A stretch of DNA of 36,731 nt from Oscillatoria sp. (GTDB lineage Bacteria; Cyanobacteriota; Cyanobacteriia; Cyanobacteriales; Laspinemataceae): the NCBI GenBank assembly GCA_011390515.1, contig JAABSJ010000032.1, positions 1 through 36,731 of the forward strand, in the 5' to 3' direction. Numbering within the stretch: the stretch's first letter is position 1; each line of letters begins with the position of its first letter. Below the pieces are notes generated by a model. It was given only the letters and a program-made list of their open reading frames with translations, had not been told where the DNA came from and did no database searches. Both the position numbers and the translations under genes were made by a program. This document shows, one piece after another, positions 16,449-25,534 of this stretch.

Positions 16449-17505
16449 GTTCCCACACCTTAGACCGCCAATATTGAGGTTTTTCTTCGAGAGAATGTCC
16501 ATCTTCGAGCATAAATTGATAGCCCTGATAGGCACTCAATCGCACGATCGCCTTTGCCTCTGATAATGTGAGGTTTGGCCCAGAACGGCTAGAGAGAAAC
16601 TCCACCGCATACTCAAACGCTTGAGTGGGAGACCGCTGCAAACACCAATAAGCGACTTGCAGGATGTAATACGCCAGATCGAGGTAGGGAAACCCTTCCG
16701 CTAGGCCATATTCCCAGTCAATGGCAAAAATCTGGCCATCGGGCGATCGCAACAGGTTCCAGGGGGAAAAATCCCCATGTAAGGCGACAATTGGCCAGGG
16801 GCGATTACCCAAGGCATCTAACCACTTCAGGGCGAAGGGGTCGGCAGTTTGTTGGAAGGATTGAACCCAAGGATGCGCATTCAGGGGAACAGGTTTGGCG
16901 ATCGCATACTGATCCAGAAGGGTGAGAATTTCTGATTCCGGGGGAAGCGTTCCACAAGAGATATGTTTTCCCTGAATCGGTTCGATTAACAGGGCGGTTC
17001 CCTTACTCAACAGGCCAAATTTTAAGGGTCTGGGTTGGACATCCAATTGAGAAAGAACGGCATATTCCTGGGCGATGCGATCGCAGGCGATGGGTTTGGA
17101 CGAGTATTTCAGATAGCCAATCACTTGATTGCGATCGTTCCAAAGTTGGGCGGTAATTTTCTGCGCTTTTCCAGGAACTCCTACGGATAGCGCAGTCCAA
17201 CTAAAATCGGGAAAAATATCCCGGACAAACCCCTTAATATCGATTGATCCAGACTTTTTTCGGTTGGCAATTATCGTCGGCGACGGCCCTACAGCCACCC
17301 GAATTCGATACAAGATTCGCCCCAACTTTGGAGGCAAGGCAATGGCATCGGAATCAACCGAGGGAGCAGGACATAAGGAGCTTCCTTTCCATCGCTGCGA
17401 GCAATTTTCATCCGGAACAAAAAGCCGAGGATTATTCCAATCTGGCAAGGCGATAACTGGTGTTCCCCTCGTAAAAAAACGGTCCCAGCGCATGGACTTT
17501 TTCAT
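16423..17505 (-). CDS. APH/choline-kinase-fold phosphotransferase-like protein in EPS locus
   Basis: A 360-residue cytosolic protein. The C-terminal ~240 residues have the aminoglycoside-phosphotransferase/choline-kinase fold: a possible lysine in IGYLKYSS (~133), a paired glutamate in IAQEYAVLSQL (~147), the catalytic loop ALHGDFSPWNLL (Asp 245, Asn 250) and the metal site AIDWEYG (Asp 263). All key residues are present, so it may phosphorylate a small molecule, lipid or sugar. The N-terminal ~120 residues match nothing I recognise. AGGAAG lies before ATG 17505. Placement between a GT4 and the flippase, with overlap into the flippase, argues for a role in building or priming the repeat unit. 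The substrate is unknown. Confidence 0.8.
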   Translation of the reverse strand: MKKSMRWDRFFTRGTPVIALPDWNNPRLFVPDENCSQRWKGSSLCPAPSVDSDAIALPPKLGRILYRIRVAVGPSPTIIANRKKSGSIDIKGFVRDIFPDFSWTALSVGVPGKAQKITAQLWNDRNQVIGYLKYSSKPIACDRIAQEYAVLSQLDVQPRPLKFGLLSKGTALLIEPIQGKHISCGTLPPESEILTLLDQYAIAKPVPLNAHPWVQSFQQTADPFALKWLDALGNRPWPIVALHGDFSPWNLLRSPDGQIFAIDWEYGLAEGFPYLDLAYYILQVAYWCLQRSPTQAFEYAVEFLSSRSGPNLTLSEAKAIVRLSAYQGYQFMLEDGHSLEEKPQYWRSKVWEHELYNLSN

Positions 17506-17585
17506 TAATATCTTCCTTTCTGTAGATGCTTGACTGAGATTTGTTTTCTGATGTTTTTCGGTTATTTAAAAAAATGACAGAAGTT

Positions 17586-18578
17586 TTATTTTTGTGTTAA
17601 TTCCACCAGTAAGTTTTCCCATTGAGTTAAAAATTGGTTTCGGGCATCTTTGACCGAGTTCCGCCCATTTTGGCCCCAAGTTAAGAGGTCACTTTCCCCC
17701 AAGGAGGCGATCGCAGAAGCCAATTTAACCGGATCTTCTGGGGGAACCAAGATCCCGCAATCGCGCAATTGTTCTCTTAACCCATCAATATCCGAGGCAA
17801 TCACGGGTTTCCCGGCGGCTTTGGCTTCCATGCAGACTAACCCAAAGGGTTCCCAGCGCGATGAAATGACCACCGCATCACATCCTTCTAAAAACTGGGG
17901 GACATCCTCGATCTGCCCACAAAATTTGACATTTTTTAACCCGAGGGCGCGTGCTTTGAGGTCTTCCTGATCGGGGCCATCTCCTCCTAAATATAAATTA
18001 ACGGTATGTTGGGGAATTAACTTCATCGCCTCTAGCAAGATATCAAATCCTTTTTGTTTGCAGAATCGACCATAAGCGGCTAAATGAATTTCTTTGCGGG
18101 GCTGGCGATCGGAAACTGCTAGGAATTCCTTCAGCTTGACCGCTGGATTAATTTGATACAGTTTATCGGCGTCTAATAAGTTGTTTTTAAACATCCAATC
18201 TGCTTGAGCCTCCGAAACCGCCACCACGCGATCAGCTAAGGCGTAGGAAATTTTTAGCATCAGCCGGAAGCGCTTTTTCTCCGGAACCTGATGGGTTTCA
18301 AATCCCGCCGTATAGTGATGCTCGATAATCACTACCTGGGTTTTTCTTTTGCGGATATTTAACCAGAGTAAATTAGGAATTCTCCTCCAGCTACAGGCTT
18401 TATTAATCACCACAATATCTGGATTGACTCGTTCCTTGATGGCTTCACGTGCATCTAAACAAACGGTTTTAAAATCAAATTGCTTGGATAGAGAGGAACG
18501 AGTCAAACTATCCACCATTGTCATGACACCCCCCATCTTTTTATCAGAGATCAGAAATAAGATACGTTTCTTGTTCAT
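17586..18578 (-). CDS. Family 4 glycosyltransferase (EPS locus)
   Basis: A 330-residue GT-B enzyme. The N-domain has a glycine-rich start (LISDKKMGGVMTMVDSL) and IIEHHYTAGFE. The C-domain has AAYGRFCKQKGFDILLEA, LYLGGDGPDQ and the donor-binding EX7E motif (WEPFGLVCMEAKAAGKPVIA). GT4 enzymes are retaining transferases using nucleotide sugars. ATG 18578 is preferred over 18584 because GGAG then sits 8 bases upstream. The start overlaps the end of the Wzy-like gene by 35 bases, consistent with one operon. Confidence 0.93.
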   Translation of the reverse strand: MNKKRILFLISDKKMGGVMTMVDSLTRSSLSKQFDFKTVCLDAREAIKERVNPDIVVINKACSWRRIPNLLWLNIRKRKTQVVIIEHHYTAGFETHQVPEKKRFRLMLKISYALADRVVAVSEAQADWMFKNNLLDADKLYQINPAVKLKEFLAVSDRQPRKEIHLAAYGRFCKQKGFDILLEAMKLIPQHTVNLYLGGDGPDQEDLKARALGLKNVKFCGQIEDVPQFLEGCDAVVISSRWEPFGLVCMEAKAAGKPVIASDIDGLREQLRDCGILVPPEDPVKLASAIASLGESDLLTWGQNGRNSVKDARNQFLTQWENLLVELTQK

Positions 18579-19842
18579 CAGCATCGCTCCAAACGATTAA
18601 TTTTTCTTTAAATGCCATTCCCATCAGAATTAAACAGGGCCAATAGAGGTAAGCCAAACCCTGAACATTTTCGGCAAAGGCAAACAGAAACAAAACAATC
18701 AGAAAATGTAAAGAGACCTTGGCTGTTTGAGAGTGCTGGGCTTTAATCAGCATTTCTATGAAGGTCCAAATCAGGGGAATGACGATGGCAAAAAAGCCGA
18801 CGATTCCGTGCAGAAACAACACCCCAAACCAAGTATGGTGAGAGCCAATAGGCATCTGTGCCACCACTCTAGGCCCTTTCGCTTGAAGAATGCCATGTCC
18901 CCAGATGGGAGCATCTGTTCTCCACCGATAAACGGCCATATCATTGAGTACATCTCGAACGTGGGAAGAACTAGCCCGGGCTTGAGTAAATCGAGTTTTG
19001 ATAGCATTGAGAAACTCAATCAAGGCTGGTGCAAATAGCCCTAAGCCTAAACTGGCGAAACCTGAAGCAAAGATCATCCAAGGTCTTAAAAGATTGGTCA
19101 ATCCCCACACTGCCACAGGAACAAAGGGCATGGCAATAATTCCTAAGCGAGAAACCGATGTCACGGCCATTGCTGCGGCCCCCACCATGCCCCAAAACCG
19201 CCATTTGTTGTGTTCCTCTTGCTGGACGATCCCCAAGTACATATTGCCAATCATTCCCAAAGCCGGTGCCCAGGGGGCGAACAAAAACATTCGCGTTTGA
19301 GCCCCTTCGGAATCATACTGATACAGCAAGTTGACGTTGTATAAAGAACTTCCTCCAAAGGCTTGCAAAGGAGAAGTATAGAGCTTACTCGGAAGACCCG
19401 CCATGCTAAACAGGTAGCCGAAGGGAATCAAAATCAAACTTTGAACACAGAGAATCGCGATCGCTCGATAAATTAACTTGGGGCGAATATCCAAATGAGC
19501 CGCCAGGGGAAATAGGGCCAAAAGCGCCCAGCTTCTGAGCCATCCATTCACCGTAGAGCGAATGATTTGCGGTAATCCCATTCCAAAGTCTATATGACCC
19601 ATGACTAACGCGATGTGCATGATGAACATCGCCACGATCCACAGCCAATTCGAGGGGGTAAACCGGACCCGTTCTTCCGGGGGTGTCTCCTCAGTTTGGT
19701 TCCACCATTTTTTCAACACATAAAATAGCAGGACATAAGATAAGAGGGGGGCAAACACATACTGAGCACCCATAAAATAAATAATATAAGTGCCAATGAT
19801 GTAATACCAAACTAACTTTTCAGGTAGATTTTCTGGCTTCAT
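18544..19842 (-). CDS. Wzy-like O-antigen/EPS polymerase (O-antigen ligase family)
   Basis: A 432-residue protein with about 10-11 membrane helices and a large central outer loop (residues ~160-210, GLPSKLYTSPLQAFGGSSLY). Late segments resemble the Wzy_C/WaaL family: TDAPIWGHGI (the usual place of the WxGxG motif) and GSHHTWFGVLFLHGIVGF (the usual HN/H-x-tx-l region). It would join repeat units outside the membrane. Its start overlaps the stop of the Wzz-like gene by 4 bases (ATGA), a classic coupled pair. Confidence 0.87.
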   Translation of the reverse strand: MKPENLPEKLVWYYIIGTYIIYFMGAQYVFAPLLSYVLLFYVLKKWWNQTEETPPEERVRFTPSNWLWIVAMFIMHIALVMGHIDFGMGLPQIIRSTVNGWLRSWALLALFPLAAHLDIRPKLIYRAIAILCVQSLILIPFGYLFSMAGLPSKLYTSPLQAFGGSSLYNVNLLYQYDSEGAQTRMFLFAPWAPALGMIGNMYLGIVQQEEHNKWRFWGMVGAAAMAVTSVSRLGIIAMPFVPVAVWGLTNLLRPWMIFASGFASLGLGLFAPALIEFLNAIKTRFTQARASSSHVRDVLNDMAVYRWRTDAPIWGHGILQAKGPRVVAQMPIGSHHTWFGVLFLHGIVGFFAIVIPLIWTFIEMLIKAQHSQTAKVSLHFLIVLFLFAFAENVQGLAYLYWPCLILMGMAFKEKLIVWSDADEQETYLISDL

Positions 19843-21332
19843 CGCTTAGACACTGCGGTTGATGAATTTTGCTGAGGGTACGCCGAGTTCACCGGAATCG
19901 GTTGGGGTTTAGGGTCTAATATTGCATTTTGTTTCCGCCGTTGATTTTTGACATCCCGCATCCACAGCAGGAGAAATCCAGCGGTAAAAAAGACCGAACT
20001 CATCCCGGCACCGAGTATGGCTAAGACTTTTTTCGGAGAACTGGGTTCTTCTGGCAAGGCCGGGTGCGTCAACAGTTGAATGCGCGGATAGCTGGCAAAA
20101 ATGTTCGACTTACTCATGTCGAGTTGGGTTAAAGTGGAAGAAAATACCGCTTCGGCGATTTGAACGTCCCGCCGTAAATTTTCCAGTTCTGACCCCTGCA
20201 CTGATAAGGTTTTTAATCGATTTTCTAAGCGGGCAATCTGCTTGCCTAACTCTTGCGATTGTGCTTCTAAGCCCACATTTTCTGTCTGAAATGTAATCAA
20301 CTCTTGAAAGAAGACTTCTCGCGTAGAGGCATTTTCGCCATTTCCTAAGTTGGTTTCTTCCCAGATTTCCGGGTCAAAGGGTCGCCCCACAATTTGCTGA
20401 CTCCGTTGGGTTAATTCCTCTCGGGCTTGATCAATTTCTTGTTGTTTAGCCAGAACCACGGGATGACGCGCAGTATAAACCGAGGTCAATGCGCTGATCT
20501 CACCTCGGGCGGTTTGGTATTTCAGCAGATAGTCTTGAAACAACCCATCCGACTGTAAGGCAAAGGCTTCGTTCGCGGATGCCGGGGAGAGCTCTAAGTT
20601 TTGAGCAATTTGGACCATTCGGGCATTACTTTGCCGATTCAGGGCATCCACTTCCGCTTTTTGCTTCCGTAACGCTTCAATGGTTTTTGAGAGGTCAACC
20701 AATTGCTCGGAAGACATAATGCTAGAGGTGACTTGATACTCTGATAATCGAGCCTGGGCCCTTTCTAAGTTTTGCTGAGACTGACTGAGCAACATTTCTA
20801 AGTTACGGTCATGCTCGCTGATTTCTTCTTCTCTGAGTGCCTCCAACTGCAGTAGGAACGCTTGGTGGAGGGCGGTTGCCTTTTGTTGAGTCAGTTGGGG
20901 AGTATCGCCGACAATTTCAAACTCCATCAGGGTGGAGTTGCCGATAATCTCGATCTGGGGTTTATTGAAGGCTTTCAGTTCGAGATTGAGCAGTTGGGCT
21001 GCACGGGTTCTAACTTCATCGCTGGCGGCGATATATTTGTAATTTTCCCGAGGGTCATGGTGGGAATCATATCGGTAGGGCGAGTCGGTTTGGGAAGAAG
21101 CTCCCCCAATGCCCGGTAAGTCTACGCGGCTTGTGGAGCCTGTACCGGGTAGGGTGACTGACCATTTGGTGGTATAACTTGGGGCTTTGAGGGTGATATA
21201 GGCGATCGCCAGTCCCCAAACCAACAAATTGGTTGTAATTCCTAAAAATAAGTAAATAGGCCACCGTCTTTTTCTAGTCACAGAGCCTGACTTGGTATTA
21301 TAATGAGAAAAGATTTTTACAGCATCATTCAT
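19839..21332 (-). CDS. Wzz/GumC-type polysaccharide co-polymerase (chain-length determinant), no kinase domain
   Basis: A 497-residue inner-membrane protein. TM1 lies at ~27-48 and TM2 at ~438-460, with a long periplasmic coiled-coil between (e.g. MLLSQSQQNLERAQARLSEY). A proline-rich motif before TM2 (HPALPEEPSSPKKVL) is the PCP signature. It controls EPS chain length with the Wzy-like protein encoded next. No Walker A/B or tyrosine-rich tail follows TM2, so it is a PCP without the fused BY-kinase; no separate kinase is seen in the window. AGAGGAT lies 8 bases before ATG 21332. It is the first gene of the locus. Confidence 0.9.
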   Translation of the reverse strand: MNDAVKIFSHYNTKSGSVTRKRRWPIYLFLGITTNLLVWGLAIAYITLKAPSYTTKWSVTLPGTGSTSRVDLPGIGGASSQTDSPYRYDSHHDPRENYKYIAASDEVRTRAAQLLNLELKAFNKPQIEIIGNSTLMEFEIVGDTPQLTQQKATALHQAFLLQLEALREEEISEHDRNLEMLLSQSQQNLERAQARLSEYQVTSSIMSSEQLVDLSKTIEALRKQKAEVDALNRQSNARMVQIAQNLELSPASANEAFALQSDGLFQDYLLKYQTARGEISALTSVYTARHPVVLAKQQEIDQAREELTQRSQQIVGRPFDPEIWEETNLGNGENASTREVFFQELITFQTENVGLEAQSQELGKQIARLENRLKTLSVQGSELENLRRDVQIAEAVFSSTLTQLDMSKSNIFASYPRIQLLTHPALPEEPSSPKKVLAILGAGMSSVFFTAGFLLLWMRDVKNQRRKQNAILDPKPQPIPVNSAYPQQNSSTAVSKR

Positions 21333-21369
21333 AAATTTATCCTCTTCCTATCAGCAGCGATACTCACGG

Positions 21370-21393
21370 GGGTCTGTTGATCAACTCAGACCC
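21370..21393 (-). promoter_or_regulatory. Perfect hairpin upstream of the EPS operon
   Basis: GGGTCTG (21370-21376) pairs with CAGACCC (21387-21393). The 10-base loop contains the self-complementary TTGATCAA. It sits about 38 bases upstream of the first EPS gene and could be an operator or an RNA leader element. The structure is seen; the function is inferred. Confidence 0.35.
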
Positions 21394-22011
21394 AGAAAAT
21401 CAGTGCGATCGCACAGTGGTAAATGCGCCCGGTCTTCCGATACTTCAGAGGTTACTGGGTCAGATCATCCCACCCCCTTTCGGAGTCAAGCCCTTCTACT
21501 ACTAGAGTTCGACCCGATAGAAAGTCTCCGCATCTCTAAGCGTTCTGTTTCGGATTTGCCCTCACACTGGCCAGTCCATTTCCGGTCCGCTTTCGACTCT
21601 GATGAGTTCTCTACCGCTTCCTTATAATTTTCATCGATCGGTTGCAAAGCTCTCATCTGCCATTGGGATGAAGTTTTGAGGGGATTCTGTTTAAAAAAAA
21701 CGTCCAATAGCTGATGGCCAAGCGAAAAATGAAGATTTACAAACAATTTAACCAACCCATAGCATAACCCTCCGCCCTCTGTCATCTATACTTCAGGAGG
21801 AAAATTCTCAGCATGGATTAATCCCAGTGGGGAGAAGCGCGCTCTATTTGTTACCACGCCCCTGGATTCACCGGGCTGGATGGCAAATCCCACCGCCTAA
21901 ACGGATAGAATCTCCTCAACCCCCCTCCTCCGAGGCGGGCTAAATTTAACCCAGGCTTTGGGAACACAAACCCCTTGTCTTTACACAATCTTTAAGAATT
22001 CGGGTTTTAAC
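21394..22011. other. Intergenic region upstream of the EPS locus, no gene
   Basis: Short open frames occur on both strands, but their translations are low-complexity and match no family. The EPS promoter should be here, but no consensus pair is convincing. No RNA gene recognised. Confidence 0.5.
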
Positions 22012-22070
22012 ATAAAAACCAACACCCTCAAGGGTGGGTCTACAGGGACGAAGCCCTTCAAGCGCGGGCT
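22012..22070 (+). repeat. Degenerate copy of the GGCTACACGGAC-type repeat
   Basis: ATAAAAACC followed by ACCCTCAAGGGT, TCTACAGGGACGAAGCCC and GCGCGGGCT aligns with the repeats at 25141, 26671 and 26792. Arms form a weak cloverleaf of hairpins. Non-coding dispersed repeat. Confidence 0.55.
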
Positions 22071-22098
22071 CAAACAGCAATTGTAGGGTTGATTCGCT

Positions 22099-22256
22099 TA
22101 AGGGGATTGCAAAATATAAATCCTCCAAACGTTCAACTGAAAGGAAGGTATGTGTCGGAGTAAATGCTTGCGCCCCAAGGGCGCAAGCATTTACTCCGAC
22201 ATTGACGGGGCTACGAACGAACGTTTTGGAGATTTTATTTTTTGGAGTTCCCTTAA
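22099..22256. mobile_element. Miniature inverted-repeat element, copy B
   Basis: Second copy of the element at 1476-1650: the same ~34-bp imperfect terminal repeats and the same central hairpin with GGAGTAAATGCTTGCGCC. It lacks the ~19-base insertion of copy A. TTAA occurs at both outer edges (22098-22101 and 22253-22256), compatible with a TTAA or TA target. Copies differ at only a handful of positions, so one moved recently. Confidence 0.78.
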
Positions 22257-22468
22257 GGAAAAACCTGACCCAGTTTTATTGGGTCAGATTTTGAAACGCT
22301 TATCCAGCCGGTCGGCTGTATCCATCAACATTCCCATGAAGCCACTGACCATTAAATTGGCGAAGGTATTGAATTTCTAACCAAAGTTTCTTAAAATTAC
22401 TTAAATGCGTCAATTAATTTGGAAAACGCGGATAGTTCAGCCTTGTAAGCCTAGTGATGGAAAGGTCT

Positions 22469-22483
22469 TGGAAGATCCAAGCT
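22469..22483 (-). repeat. Short perfect hairpin CTTGGAAGATCCAAG
   Basis: 6-bp arms with a 3-base loop, 38 bases downstream of the ndhD fragment on its strand. It could act as a weak terminator but lacks a strong T-run. Confidence 0.35.
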
Positions 22484-22520
22484 AGGAACTAAGCATCAAA
22501 TGATTAAGTTTGAGTAAGTT

Positions 22521-22670
22521 TTAGAGAGCGGCGAGTTCGATTAAGCCGACGCCTAGGCTGTAGAGGCGAATGGTTTTACCTTCTTGATCCGGGAGGGCCG
22601 GGATGACTAAGGCCGCTAGGAGCGGGAAAAGAATTATAGTGGTTAGCCAGTTCAAGTCTAGGGTGAACAT
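22521..22670 (-). pseudogene. ndhD: N-terminal fragment of NAD(P)H-quinone oxidoreductase chain 4 (NdhD)
   Basis: 49 codons from ATG 22670 to TAA 22521. The translation begins [20 protein letters not shown] and continues [29 protein letters not shown], matching the start of the NdhD (NDH-1 chain 4) subunit, whose cyanobacterial versions open with WLTTIILFP, a VIP...PD..GKT segment and then a second helix. Full-length NdhD is about 500-560 residues, so ~90% is missing and nothing after the stop resembles the next NdhD helix. It is a relic unless it is expressed as a single-helix peptide. Confidence 0.75.
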
Positions 22671-22994
22671 AGAGAGATGGTAATAAATACTTACTGCCTA
22701 CTCGTTTAGTTTATGAAGCGATGTAAAGTTTTGAAAAGGGATGTTAAGTAAAAATCATCAATATGACTGATAAGCCAGCATAAATGCTTATCATCCTGAA
22801 CATTTAAGTCCCTGTTGGGGGATTAAGGCCCCTCGAATTCCCGGGAAGTCTTTCCTGGCGATCGCCATCACCACTACTGATCCGGTTAGATCACATCAAA
22901 ACCTCGTTAGAATCACGGAGGAGGCTTCGGTAGCATCACGGACGATCGCGAAAAAATACGGGATTATAAAGATGTCGAGTTCAAAACTACGCTG
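22671..22994. other. Intergenic stretch, no supported gene
   Basis: Between the ndhD fragment and the small ORF at 22995. The frame of that ORF remains open upstream (to about 22920) with plausible codons (e.g. ITDDREKIRDYKDVEF) but has no ATG, GTG or TTG, so it may have lost its original N-terminus. No RNA gene recognised. Confidence 0.5.
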
Positions 22995-23210
22995 ATGTAT
23001 TACCTCAACTTGCTCCCCGGTGCCATTCCTGAACTACTTGCCACGGTCCAAGATACCCACTGCATCACCAAAGCCGATCGCTATGGACTGATGGCCGCGA
23101 TTTTAGATGAATCCCTCAGCGACGAGGACCGCTTCAGTCTCGATCGCCTCCTCCGTTCTCTTGGCCGGGGACGGGTGCAAGTGGTGGATCAACTCTCCAT
23201 CGTCCGGTAA
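22995..23210 (+). CDS. Small hypothetical protein (71 aa)
   Basis: Sequence includes ITKADRYGLMAAILDESLSD and RFSLDRLLRSLGRGRVQVVD, a predicted all-helical, charged cytosolic protein. The pattern 'TKADRYGLMAAIL...SLDRLLR...GR' looks like a conserved small protein I have seen in cyanobacteria, but I cannot assign a function. No clear RBS precedes ATG 22995. It may be an N-terminally truncated relic, because the frame is open upstream. Confidence 0.5.
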   Translation: MYYLNLLPGAIPELLATVQDTHCITKADRYGLMAAILDESLSDEDRFSLDRLLRSLGRGRVQVVDQLSIVR

Positions 23211-23409
23211 ACTCTCCGAGGCCCATCCATTCCCTTCAGGGTTCTATTCAATCTAGGACAACGGCATCGAACTCGACACTCGCCCCCGTTGATTCCTGAA
23301 TTGAAGTCTCCCCAGTTACCCCTTCCGCCATCACCGCCGAGGATCCACAGATGGAGCCGGTCCCCCACGATGCCTGGTTTGCTGCCATCAGAGAGGCTTT
23401 TTCTTGTAC

Positions 23410-23496
23410 AGGACTTACGCATATTTTGAGAACTCACCCTAAATGTAGAGGCGATTCGCTTTCTCGCCTCTACATTTAGGGGTAATGCGTAAGCCC
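23410..23496. mobile_element. MITE-like nested palindrome with GGACTTACGCAT end
   Basis: Outer arms CTTACGCAT (23414-23422) and ATGCGTAAG (23485-23493) enclose an inner long stem, CCCTAAATGTAGAGGCGA and its complement. Ends with GGACTTACGCA are typical of insertion-sequence-derived MITEs in filamentous cyanobacteria (general knowledge). Its core is shared with the palindrome at 26883-26937. No coding content. Confidence 0.65.
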
Positions 23497-25048
<1,552 letters not shown>

Positions 25049-25100
25049 GAATTAACCTTGTCCCGGGTTGGCAGGTGACTGGGTTGATTAGCGGTGCTTT

Positions 25101-25122
25101 CACAGAGGCGATCGCCTCTGTG
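25101..25122. repeat. Perfect 22-bp palindrome centred on GCGATCGC
   Basis: CACAGAGGCGA and its exact complement meet at a HIP1 octamer, 53 bases after the metY stop. It lacks a T-run, so it is not a canonical terminator. Confidence 0.6.
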
Positions 25123-25140
25123 ATGCAGCCTCCTGTACTC

Positions 25141-25200
25141 ATAAAAACCCGCAGGCTGAAGCCTGGGGCTACACGGACAAAGCCTGCCTGCGCAGGCTAA
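25141..25200 (+). repeat. GGCTACACGGAC-type dispersed repeat
   Basis: AACCCGCAGGCTGAAGCCTG, GGGCTACACGGAC, then AAGCCTGCCTGCGCAGGCT. It comprises a hairpin (AGGCT/AGCCT) and a second one (GCCTGC/GCAGGC). Nearly the same sequence occurs at 26671 and, inverted, at 26792. Confidence 0.7.
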
Positions 25201-25534
25201 TACATAAAACCGACTTAAGAGAACCGGATTTGGTATTAAAGCACCGCTAACCCCTGGAACTTCATTCAGAACACTGGGCCTTTTTAGTCCGCTTTTATCC
25301 GCCTAATCCTCACCGGATGAGCAATTCGTGAGCTAAAAAACAGAAGCCAGAACGAGATTGGATTACAATAGGAACAACAAAAATTAAGGGGACTCGGTGA
25401 CCGGCGAGGGGTTGAAGGTAGCAACAAGCCGTCAGCGAATGCCCAACGCTAACGGTTATAAGACGCCAGGAGCGTTTATTAGCCGATTGTTCACTGACCC
25501 ACGATGCGATCGCCAGCAAAAGAGATGAAAGATT

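Larger units (their letters stand above)
25049..25534. other. metY-metX intergenic region with repeats only
   Basis: Holds a HIP1-centred palindrome (25101-25122) and a dispersed repeat (25141-25200). The rest has no gene I can support. Confidence 0.5.
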
